NCBI RefSeq assembly: GCF_900115265.1
Contig: NZ_FOVU01000001.1
Span: 1,275,001-1,339,000, forward strand
Length of the DNA stretch: 64,000 bases
Source: Bradyrhizobium sp. Ghvi
GTDB taxonomy: Bacteria; Pseudomonadota; Alphaproteobacteria; Rhizobiales; Xanthobacteraceae
Reading direction: 5' to 3'
Numbering within the stretch: the first letter of the stretch is position 1; each line of letters opens with the position of its first letter. Below are positions 54,875 to 64,000 of the stretch, piece by piece. Under the pieces are notes generated by a model that searched no databases, was not told where the DNA came from, and saw nothing but the letters and a program-made list of their open reading frames with translations. Made by a program: the position numbers and the translations under genes.

Positions 54875-55501
54875 TCATGCCATCTCCCCGATCCTTAGCT
54901 CCCGCGTTTCAACCCCCAGCGGCCCATGAGTCGCCGCGATGATCATCCCGCCGCGCGCCAGATGCTGCTGCATCAGGCTGCCAAACATGTCCTGGCCGGC
55001 GACGTCAAGCGCGTTGGTCGGCTCGTCCAGCAGCCAGACCGGCCGCCGGACCGTCAGCAGCCGGGCCAGCGACAGCCGGCGGCGCTGGCCCGCTGAGAGG
55101 AAGCCCGCGGGCAGATGGGTGGCATGGTCGAGCCCGACCGTGGCGAGGCTCTCGGCCGCATCAGCGCGCTCGCCGCCGAGGAAATCCGCCCAGAACGACA
55201 GGTTTTCGGCAACGGTGAGGGCCGGTTTCAGGGCGTCGCGATGACCGAGATAGTGACACTGTTCCGGCAACGTCATCTCGGGGTTGCCACCCTCCAATAC
55301 GATCGTGCCGCCGGCCGGAACGAGCAGGCCCGCGATCAGTCGCAGCAGCGAGGTCTTGCCCGATCCGTTGCGGCCGACGACGGCCACGACTTCGCCGGAG
55401 GTCGCCTCGAAATCGAGCCGGGAAAACACCTCGCGGCCGCCCCGCACGCAGCCGACCCCGCGTCCGGAAAGCTGCAGCTTGCCTTGCATCATCAAGCTCA
55501 A
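54875..55501 (-). CDS. ccmA: Heme exporter ATP-binding protein CcmA
   Basis: A 208-residue ABC ATPase. Walker [14 protein letters not shown], signature [14 protein letters not shown], Walker [13 protein letters not shown] and switch AATHG match CcmA. It powers release of holo-CcmE during cytochrome c maturation. ATG 55501 is used; ATG 55492 and 55489 are alternatives. First gene of the ccm set, divergent from acnA. Known as cycV in B. japonicum. Confidence 0.95.
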   Translation of the reverse strand: MSLMMQGKLQLSGRGVGCVRGGREVFSRLDFEATSGEVVAVVGRNGSGKTSLLRLIAGLLVPAGGTIVLEGGNPEMTLPEQCHYLGHRDALKPALTVAENLSFWADFLGGERADAAESLATVGLDHATHLPAGFLSAGQRRRLSLARLLTVRRPVWLLDEPTNALDVAGQDMFGSLMQQHLARGGMIIAATHGPLGVETRELRIGEMA

Positions 55502-55589
55502 AGCCAGGCCTCAGGAAAACTTGGGGTAGCGCATGGGAATTTTTGGCTGGCGAATTGCTGCGGCACGATTGTGGCTGTGGCGGCGCGGT

Positions 55590-55602
55590 TAGAAAGCTTC
55601 TA
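55590..55602 (+). promoter_or_regulatory. Palindrome TAGAA-N3-TTCTA upstream of acnA
   Basis: Perfect 5-bp arms around AGC, overlapping TATAAG (55601-55606), a possible -10 box for acnA. It resembles the rhizobial iron control element bound by Irr (TTTAGAA/TTCTAAA-like arms, from memory). acnA encodes an Fe-S enzyme, so iron control is plausible but unproven. Confidence 0.45.
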
Positions 55603-55719
55603 TAAGCCCGGAACTACTTGATGCAGCAACTCAACCTGCCCCTGCAAGCGGCCCAGCCTGATACGCTGACGGTGTTACAATACCCTCTGCCGGGTATGTC
55701 TAACAATTGGGATTCCTAC

Positions 55720-58440
<2,721 letters not shown>

Positions 58441-58490
58441 GCGCGAATTTGTGAACGGTGGCTCACCGCGACGTGAGTAGAAGGTTAGAC

Positions 58491-58518
58491 GAAGGCGGCC
58501 TATCAAAAGGCCGCCTTC
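58491..58518 (+). terminator. Terminator-like hairpin after acnA
   Basis: Perfect 10-bp stem GAAGGCGGCC / GGCCGCCTTC with loop TATCAAAA, about 50 bases beyond the acnA stop. No U-tract follows, so it may stabilise the 3' end rather than terminate efficiently. Confidence 0.65.
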
Positions 58519-58648
58519 GCGCGTTTGCGGCATGCTTCAGATGGGCCCGTCTGGCGGAAATCCCGCACTGGATGGTTGAACGTGCCGCGCCCCGTAAGAC
58601 TACGGTGACCATCAGGCGATAAGCTTTCTCCCCAACGAATGACGGTGT

Positions 58649-59437
58649 GTGACGTTCGATATGACTGGTATGGCTTCTAATCTCGTTACGCGCTGGTCCG
58701 GTGCATTCTGGTCGGGAGCGCTCGGTATCTGTGCCATCGTCGCCATCATCCGTCCCGCCCAGGCCGACCCCCGCGCCGTTGTCGAATTGTTTACCTCGCA
58801 GGGCTGCTCGTCCTGCCCGCCCGCCGACAAGGTCATCGGCGACCTCGCCAAGGACCCCTCGATCATCGCGCTGAGCATGCCGATCGACTACTGGGATTAT
58901 CTCGGCTGGAAGGACACGTTGGCGGACTCGCGCTTCACGGCGCGGCAGCGCGCTTATTCGCGGATGCGCGGCGACCGCGAGGTCTATACGCCGCAAGTCG
59001 TGGTCAACGGCGCCACGCATGTCATCGGCAGCGACCGTGCCGGCATCGAAAATGCGATCGGCAAGACCGACAAGGGGCTAGGCGTGATGAGCGTCCCCGT
59101 TTCGATGTCGCTCGCAGGCAGGCAGATCAACGTATCGGTGGCCGCGAGCAAGGAGCCTGCAGTGTCCCATGGCGAGGTCTGGATCTGCTCGATCGCGAAA
59201 GCGGTGCCGATCGAGATCAGCCGCGGCGAAAACCGCGGACAGCAGATCACCTACCACAACGTCGTGCGCAATCTGCTCAAGGTCGGCGACTGGAACGGAC
59301 ATCCGGAAAGCTGGACCGTGCCGCTCGAGAATCTGACGTCGCGCGACGGCGTGGACGGTGCGGTGGTCTACGTCCAGGACGGCAGCCGCGAGAAGCCCGG
59401 AGCGATGCTGGGCGCGGCGTACACGTCGCTGCATTGA
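58649..59437 (+). CDS. DUF1223 thioredoxin-like exported protein
   Basis: A 262-residue protein with an N-terminal hydrophobic segment (about 19-38) acting as signal peptide (cleavage near AQA-D). The thioredoxin-like DUF1223 domain has the CxxC motif FTSQGCSSCPPAD, then PIDYWDYLGWKDTLADSRFTARQRAY and YTPQVVVNGATHVIGSD. The family is probably redox-active in the periplasm, but its substrate is unknown. GTG 58649 is used; ATG 58661 and 58670 are close alternatives. Confidence 0.88.
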   Translation: MTFDMTGMASNLVTRWSGAFWSGALGICAIVAIIRPAQADPRAVVELFTSQGCSSCPPADKVIGDLAKDPSIIALSMPIDYWDYLGWKDTLADSRFTARQRAYSRMRGDREVYTPQVVVNGATHVIGSDRAGIENAIGKTDKGLGVMSVPVSMSLAGRQINVSVAASKEPAVSHGEVWICSIAKAVPIEISRGENRGQQITYHNVVRNLLKVGDWNGHPESWTVPLENLTSRDGVDGAVVYVQDGSREKPGAMLGAAYTSLH

Positions 59438-59472
59438 AGCGAACGCGAGCCCTCTCTGCAAAACCGGTCGCA

Positions 59473-59576
59473 GTCATTCCGGGGCGCGCCTCTCGGTGCG
59501 AACCCGGAATCCATCGATCCACTATCCGAGCTGAGAAATGGATTCCGGGTTCGCGCTTCGCGCGCCCCGGAATGAC
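59473..59576. repeat. Palindromic intergenic repeat, family B
   Basis: GTCATTCCGGGGCGCGCC...GGCGCGCGAAGCG-type arms ending GCGCGCCCCGGAATGAC, with inner GGAATCCAT / ATGGATTCC. Close relative of the copies at 1080 and 60383. Confidence 0.88.
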
Positions 59577-59996
59577 AGCGGAGAGTGAAACATCCCGCCA
59601 CAAACAAAAAAGGACCAACTCGCGCTGGCCCTCCTTGTCGTGCGTACAGACCCGATCCTGTTCGACCCCGGGGGGCTGGGGGCTGAGGAATCCGGAACCG
59701 AAAGGACCGGGTCAACGCACACAGGTCTTTTCGCAATGCAGGGCGGCAGGCGATGGGCGGAAAAGCGGCGATCCTGTGATTCCTGCTAACGATCCCGTGA
59801 CGGTTTGCCGCTGCGAAGTTCCACCACTGCGTGTATCATGGCTCGCAACCCCCGGCGAGGAGGCCACGGTCCTCCAGGCCGTTCAGGAGCCCCTTGCGGT
59901 GGGGAACAGTTGGCGCAATCATACCATTGTCATGATCCGCGGCTCCGGGGACGGTCTTCGCGGAGGCGGTCATGCGATGCGATGAGGAGGCGCCCC
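59577..59996. other. Non-coding gap before the DUF2794 gene
   Basis: About 420 bases without a convincing gene. The DUF2794 frame is open back to 59805, but those codons (Arg/Cys/Gly-rich) do not resemble protein, and a strong ribosome site precedes ATG 59997. AGGACCAACTCGCG...TGGCCCTCCT near 59610-59636 could form a weak hairpin. Nothing else is recognisable. Confidence 0.5.
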
Positions 59997-60368
59997 ATGA
60001 GCTTGACGTCGGAGGATGCCGATCCGAGCGAGCAGCGCGCAGTGGCGCGCCCCGCCGCTGCAAATGCCCAGCCGAACCGTGTGACGTTCAATCGGCTTGA
60101 GCTGCACCGAATTCTCAACCTCTATGGCCGCATGGTCGCCGACGGCGAGTGGCGCGATTATGCCATCGACTTCCTGAAGGACCGCGCGGTGTTCTCGGTC
60201 TATCGCCGTGCCTCCGAAGTGCCGATCTACCGCATCGAGAAAGATCCGCGGCTCGCCCGCAAGCAGGGCATGTACAGTGTGATTTCGGCGACCGGCCTGA
60301 TCCTGCGTCGCGGCCACGAGCTCGAGCGCGTGCTGCTGGTGATCGACCGGAAATTGGCGGTGGTCTAA
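59997..60368 (+). CDS. DUF2794 family protein
   Basis: A 123-residue cytosolic protein. The core VTFNRLELHRILNLYGRMVADGEWRDYAIDFL...FSVYRRASEVPIYRIEKDPRLARKQGMYSVISATGLILRRGHEL... is the DUF2794 pattern conserved across alphaproteobacteria. GAGGAGG precedes ATG 59997 at good spacing. The N-terminal ~28 residues are disordered-looking. Function unknown. A family B repeat follows. Confidence 0.88.
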   Translation: MSLTSEDADPSEQRAVARPAAANAQPNRVTFNRLELHRILNLYGRMVADGEWRDYAIDFLKDRAVFSVYRRASEVPIYRIEKDPRLARKQGMYSVISATGLILRRGHELERVLLVIDRKLAVV

Positions 60369-60382
60369 CCCGACCAACGGTC

Positions 60383-60485
60383 GTCATTCCGGGGCGCGCG
60401 TAGCGCGAGCCCGGAATCCATTGAACGACACAGACGCTGGATGAATGGATTCCGGGCTCTCGACTTCGTCGCGCCCCGGAATGAC
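60383..60485. repeat. Palindromic intergenic repeat, family B
   Basis: GTCATTCCGGGGCGCGCGTAGCG faces GTCGCGCCCCGGAATGAC, with inner GGAATCCATT / AATGGATTCC. Lies between convergent DUF2794 and GNAT genes. Confidence 0.88.
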
Positions 60486-60496
60486 AAGCAGGAATC

Positions 60497-61027
60497 CTAC
60501 TTCGCCGGCAGCGTCGTCGCGCCCTCGCCGAGATCGCGCTGCATCATCACCGTATCCAGCCAGCGGCCGAATTTCAGGCCGACATTCGGATGCGTGCCGA
60601 TCATCTTGAAGCCGCCTCTGGTATGCACGCCGATCGAGCCGGCATTGGCGGAATCGCCGATCACTGCGATCATCTGGCGGAAGCCGCGCGCCTCGCATTC
60701 CCTTATCAGCCGCTCCAGCAGCAACGACCCGATGCCGCGGCGGTGGAAGCTGGGGTCGAGATAGATCGAGTTCTCGACCGTGAAGCGATAGGCCGGACGG
60801 GGCCGATAGGCTCCGGCATAGGCGTAGCCGGCGACGCGGCCGTCGAGGATGGCGACGAAATAGGGGTAGCCCCCGTCGACCAGCGCGCGATAGCGGCGCG
60901 TCATTTCGGTGAGGTCGGGCGGCTCCAGCTCGAACGTCGCGGTGCCCTCGCGGACGGCCTGCTGGTAGATCGCGGTGATGGCGGGGAGGTCGGCCTCGAG
61001 GGTGGGCCTGATTTCGGGTGCGGACAT
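60497..61027 (-). CDS. GNAT N-acetyltransferase (phosphinothricin acetyltransferase-like)
   Basis: A 176-residue acetyl-CoA-dependent N-acetyltransferase. IRPTLEADLPAITAIYQQAVREGTATFELEPP and YAGAYRPRPAYRFTVENSIYLDPSFHRRGIGSLLLERLI (acetyl-CoA loop HRRGIG) resemble the PAT/YncA/methionine sulfoximine acetyltransferase group. Chromosomal members often acetylate methionine sulfone or sulfoximine rather than the herbicide. ATG 61027 is the natural start. Confidence 0.9.
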   Translation of the reverse strand: MSAPEIRPTLEADLPAITAIYQQAVREGTATFELEPPDLTEMTRRYRALVDGGYPYFVAILDGRVAGYAYAGAYRPRPAYRFTVENSIYLDPSFHRRGIGSLLLERLIRECEARGFRQMIAVIGDSANAGSIGVHTRGGFKMIGTHPNVGLKFGRWLDTVMMQRDLGEGATTLPAK

Positions 61028-61117
61028 GGGGGAAGACTAGAGCTTTCCCGGAGCGGCTGGAAGGGGCAACGATGCTTCCACACCCGTCGTTGCGAGCGCA
61101 GCCTCCACTTTCTCCGT

Positions 61118-61219
61118 CGTCATGCCCCGCGAAGGCGGGGCATCCAGTACGCCGCGGCTTCTCGATAAATCACTGACGTCTCGGAGTACTGGATCGCCCG
61201 GTCAAGGCCGGGCGACGAC
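61118..61219. repeat. Palindromic intergenic repeat, family A
   Basis: CGTCATGCCCCGCGAAGGCGGGGCATCCAGTAC faces GTACTGGATCGCCCGGTCAAGGCCGGGCGACGAC. The GTACTGGAT inner arms pair perfectly. Confidence 0.85.
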
Positions 61220-61250
61220 AGCGGGCGCGGGGCATGTACGTGGCGCAAAC

Positions 61251-61278
61251 AAAAAACCCCGGCCTTTCGGCCGGGGTT
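61251..61278 (-). terminator. Rho-independent terminator downstream of the Bax inhibitor-1 gene
   Basis: Stem AACCCCGGCC / GGCCGGGGTT with loop TTTC; on the minus strand it is followed by a T run (TTTTTTG). Confidence 0.9.
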
Positions 61279-61304
61279 CGTGTCTGTTCCCTCGGGTCTA
61301 GCGC

Positions 61305-62096
61305 CTAATCGCGCTGGCCGAGGAGCTGCAGCAGCAGCGTGAACAGGTTGATGAAGTTCAAGTACAGCGACAGTGCGCCGGTGATGGCCGCGCGCTCTGC
61401 GATGTCACCGCCGGCCGAGGCGTAGCCGTAGATGTAGTCGTTCTTCAGCCGCTGGGTGTCCCAGGCGGTGAGGCCTGCGAATACCAGAACGCCGCCCACC
61501 GAGACGATGAACTGCAGCGCAGAGCTCGCCAGGAACAGGTTCACCAGGCTCGCGATGATGATGCCGATCAGGCCCATGAACAGGAACGAGCCCATGCCGG
61601 TCATGTCACGTCTGGTGGTGTAGCCGTAGAGGCTCAACGCACCGAAGGTCGCCGCGGTGATGAAGAACACCCGCACGATCGAGGTATGCGTGAACACCAG
61701 GAAGATCGACGACAGCGAGACACCCATCAGCGCCGAGAACACCCAGAACAGGATCTGGGCGGTGGAGGGTGCCAGGCGGTTGATGCCCGCCGAGATCACG
61801 AACACCATCGCGAGCGGCGCGAGCATGAACAGCCACTTCAGGGGGCTGACGAACATCGCATAGCCGAACGGCGTCAGGAAGATCTTGCCGACGCGCACAG
61901 CGTCCGCCGTCGGGACGTCGGTCACGGCCGCCATATAGACACCGAGCGCAGCAAGGCCGGTGATGGCCAGGCCAATGCTCATGTAATTGTAAATGCGCAG
62001 CATGTAGGCGCGCAGACCGGCATCGACCGTCGCGGCGTCAACACGCCCGGCGGCCCTGCCGAAAGGAGAAGCGTAGTTACGGTTGAGGTCCGACAT
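61305..62096 (-). CDS. Bax inhibitor-1/YccA-family membrane protein
   Basis: A 263-residue protein with seven helices (first about 34-56, last about 240-260). LRAYMLRIYNYMSIGLAITGLAALG, SIFLVFTHTSIVRVFFITAATFGALSLYGYTTRRDMTGMGSFL and AWDTQRLKNDYIYGY carry the conserved BI-1 features. Bacterial homologues are pH-sensitive calcium-leak channels or FtsH modulators. The 283-base upstream gap holds its promoter but nothing I can name. It converges with the GNAT gene across a terminator. Confidence 0.92.
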   Translation of the reverse strand: MSDLNRNYASPFGRAAGRVDAATVDAGLRAYMLRIYNYMSIGLAITGLAALGVYMAAVTDVPTADAVRVGKIFLTPFGYAMFVSPLKWLFMLAPLAMVFVISAGINRLAPSTAQILFWVFSALMGVSLSSIFLVFTHTSIVRVFFITAATFGALSLYGYTTRRDMTGMGSFLFMGLIGIIIASLVNLFLASSALQFIVSVGGVLVFAGLTAWDTQRLKNDYIYGYASAGGDIAERAAITGALSLYLNFINLFTLLLQLLGQRD

Positions 62097-62379
62097 GGTC
62101 GAATTCCCGTTGGTTGGTCCGGTCCGGCATAGGGGTCACCATGCCGCCGGTTCGTCAAATTCTATCTCGGATACCGATGCCCGCCGACATTAATTTTGGC
62201 TAACAATCGGGGCTCCGAACCCACTCGATATGTGGGAAACTAACACATCCGCTGCAACCGTCCACGCGCGGCCGAATGTCGCCCTCCGCGCGCCTTCCTG
62301 ACGACAGCCTGACAAGCAGACGTGGTTAATCGCAGGAATCGTGCGATTCCGGTCCCGCGCCGGCATCCGCTACCTTTTG

Positions 62380-64000
62380 TCACAAATTCCGCAACACTGT
62401 GGCGGGCTTTTTGTTCAACGCCAGCAGCGTGCCGGCGAGTCCCAGTCCGACGGTGACGACCAGGGCGGCCGCCACCACGCCGGCGGCGCTTGCACCCTGC
62501 CAGACGAAGCTCAGCGTCATCAGCCGCGTCACGATCATCCAGGCTGCGATGCTGCCGGCGATCACGCCGAAGACGGCGGTGGCAAGTCCGATCAGGAGAT
62601 ATTCGAGCGCATAGGCGCCGAGCAGCCGCAGCCGCGTCGCGCCGAGCGTCTTCAGGATCACCGCGTCATAGACCCGGTGGCGATGGCCGGCGGCGAGCGC
62701 CCCGCCGAGGACAAGGATCGCCGAGATCAGGGTCACGGCGCTGGCGCCGCGGATGGCGAGTGCGAGGTTGGTCACGACCGAGCCGACCGTCTCCATCACC
62801 TCGCGCACGCGCACGCTCGTCACCATCGGATAGGCGTCGGCCACCTGCCTGATGATCTGTCCGTCGCTCGCAGCATCGCCGCCGGTCTCGGTCAGCGTCG
62901 CAATGTGGGTGTGCGGCGCGCCCTTGAAGGCGTTGGGCGAGAACACCAGCACGAAATTGATGCCGAGCCCCTGCCAGTCGATGGTGCGCAGATTGCCGAT
63001 TTTCGCCGGGATGTCGCGGCCGAGCACGTTGACCACGACTTCGTCGCCGAGCTTGAGGCCAAGGCCGTCGGCGATCTTCTTCTCCATCGAGACCAGCGGC
63101 GGACCGGAATAGTCGGCGCTCCACCATTCGCCCTCGACCACCTTGGAGCCTTTCGGCACCTCGCCGGTGTAGGTGAGGCCGCGGTCGCTCTGAAGCACCC
63201 ATTCGGAATCGGTCGACGGTTTGAGGTCCTCGGCGCGCACGCCACGGGCGGCGACGATACGCCCGCGCAGCATCGGCACGTCCTCGACCTTCGCGCCAGG
63301 GGCGACCTGGCGCAGGTAATCGTCGAACGCTGCGGCCTGCGTGCTCGGAATATCGATGAAGTAGAAGGAGGGAGCGCGATCGGGCAGCGCGGCGAGGAAC
63401 TGCCGGCGCAGATTGCCGTCGATCTGGGTGATGGTGACGAGCACCGCGAGGCCGAGCCCCAGTGAGAGCACGACCGAGGGCGTCAGCGCGCCCGGCCGGT
63501 GGATGTTGGCGATCGCCAGCCGCAGCATGGTGAAGCGGCTGCGCGGCAGCCGCCGCGCGATCGCCATCAGCACGGCGGCGACACCGCGCAGCACCGCGAA
63601 TACGACGACGGAGGAGACCACGAACACCGCCGCGATGCGCTTGTCGAAGGACAACCCGATCACGACCGCGACGAGCAGGGCCACGACGACGCCCATGAAG
63701 ACGAGATAACTCGCGCGCGGCCGGTGCCATTCGGCCGCGACGGTGTCGCGGAACAGCGCGGCGACCGGCACGTCGTGCACGCGTCCGAGCGGCCACAGGC
63801 CGAAGGCCAGCGCGGTCAGCAGGCCATAGACGAAGGAGAGCGCGAGCTCGCCCTCATGCACCGCCGGCACCACCGGCAGCGGCAGCAGCTTGCCGAACAG
63901 GCCGACGATCGCAAACGGCATCGCTGCGCCGAGCGCCAGCCCGATCACCGAGCCGATCGCGGCCAGCAGGATCACCTGCGCGAGATAAATACGGAACACG
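62380..64000 (-). CDS. FtsX-family ABC transporter permease, C-terminal part (5' truncated by window)
   Basis: At least 539 residues of a large ABC permease; the frame is open to the window end, so the N-terminus is missing. Two FtsX-like helical regions are seen: helices near 6-35, 52-72, 99-140 and the C-terminal FtsX domain 410-535 with VYDAVILKTLGATRLRLLGAY. A periplasmic MacB/PCD-like domain lies between (about 200-400). This resembles the YbbP-type ~850-residue permeases that pair with an ATPase (YbbA) thought to export or extract lipid-linked or hydrophobic compounds. Substrate unknown. Confidence 0.88.
   Translation of the reverse strand, partial: VFRIYLAQVILLAAIGSVIGLALGAAMPFAIVGLFGKLLPLPVVPAVHEGELALSFVYGLLTALAFGLWPLGRVHDVPVAALFRDTVAAEWHRPRASYLVFMGVVVALLVAVVIGLSFDKRIAAVFVVSSVVVFAVLRGVAAVLMAIARRLPRSRFTMLRLAIANIHRPGALTPSVVLSLGLGLAVLVTITQIDGNLRRQFLAALPDRAPSFYFIDIPSTQAAAFDDYLRQVAPGAKVEDVPMLRGRIVAARGVRAEDLKPSTDSEWVLQSDRGLTYTGEVPKGSKVVEGEWWSADYSGPPLVSMEKKIADGLGLKLGDEVVVNVLGRDIPAKIGNLRTIDWQGLGINFVLVFSPNAFKGAPHTHIATLTETGGDAASDGQIIRQVADAYPMVTSVRVREVMETVGSVVTNLALAIRGASAVTLISAILVLGGALAAGHRHRVYDAVILKTLGATRLRLLGAYALEYLLIGLATAVFGVIAGSIAAWMIVTRLMTLSFVWQGASAAGVVAAALVVTVGLGLAGTLLALNKKPATVLRNL

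Noticed and set aside
54618..54878. 86-codon minus-strand ORF between ccmA and ccmB
   Set aside because: Translated palindromic repeat (low-complexity Gly/Pro/Ser); not protein-like.
55618..55719. 34-residue N-terminal extension of AcnA
   Set aside because: No similarity to aconitase N-termini; it would begin almost at the presumed transcription start, and ATG 55720 gives the family length.
59805..59996. N-terminal extension of the DUF2794 frame
   Set aside because: Cys/Arg/Gly-rich codons unlike the family; the strong GAGGAGG site before ATG 59997 sets the start.

Overview
This window looks like ordinary chromosome from a Bradyrhizobium species or a very close relative (Nitrobacteraceae, Alphaproteobacteria). 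The evidence is high GC with strong third-position GC bias, rhizobial-type protein sequences (MatB, long ArgG, a BacA/BclA-like transporter, DUF2336, DUF2794, DUF6455), the ccm cytochrome c maturation genes lying divergently from acnA as reported for B. japonicum, and many short palindromic intergenic repeats typical of this genus. I see no rRNA, tRNA, CRISPR array, prophage, insertion sequence or integrated element. Assignments are from reading the sequence and from memory of protein families; no database search was run.

Layout. 1-3.4 kb: end of rlmN, a small membrane protein, a PAP2 phosphatase and argG. 3.6-12 kb (minus strand): a proline-rich OmpA-type protein, a FkbM methyltransferase with a glyoxalase-fold protein, and a hybrid sensor kinase followed by a peptide-transporter-like ABC protein. 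12-15.5 kb: sdhCDAB. 16-24 kb: LysR regulator, TauE/SafE permease, malonyl-CoA synthetase divergent from an SDR, a FAS1 protein, a cytochrome b561 with a Tat-exported molybdoprotein, and an MFS permease. 24.5-39 kb: leuB, leuD and leuC dispersed among asd, carbonic anhydrase, a CoA-ester lyase, a Crp/Fnr regulator, a DUF6455 gene with a decayed second copy, a hydrolase, a glycosyltransferase-like protein and several small exported proteins. 39-43.4 kb: the conserved ffh-rpsP-rimM-trmD-rplS cluster. 43.5-52 kb: metallo-hydrolase, an exported SIMPL/GyrI-like pair, dapF-mtaB, DUF2336, a pseudouridine synthase, and ftsY with a septation protein A gene. 52-64 kb: ccmABCDG divergent from acnA, then DUF1223, DUF2794, a GNAT acetyltransferase, a Bax inhibitor-1 protein and the C-terminal part of an FtsX-type permease running off the window end.

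How the genes work together. Central carbon metabolism (acnA, sdhCDAB), amino-acid synthesis (argG, asd, dapF, leuB/C/D), translation and protein targeting (rlmN, rpsP, rimM, trmD, rplS, mtaB, ffh, ftsY) and c-type cytochrome maturation dominate. Three Fe-S enzymes are encoded (AcnA, LeuC, SDH). acnA and leuC each carry a GAA-N3-TTC palindrome near the likely promoter, which could be an iron-regulatory site.

I did not find a convincing undescribed multi-gene system. The observations most worth checking are the GAA-N3-TTC palindromes, a short ORF ending in a hairpin loop ahead of leuC, the DUF6455 duplicate remnant, the sensor-kinase/peptide-transporter pair, and palindromic repeats lodged inside the sdh and ccm gene sets.
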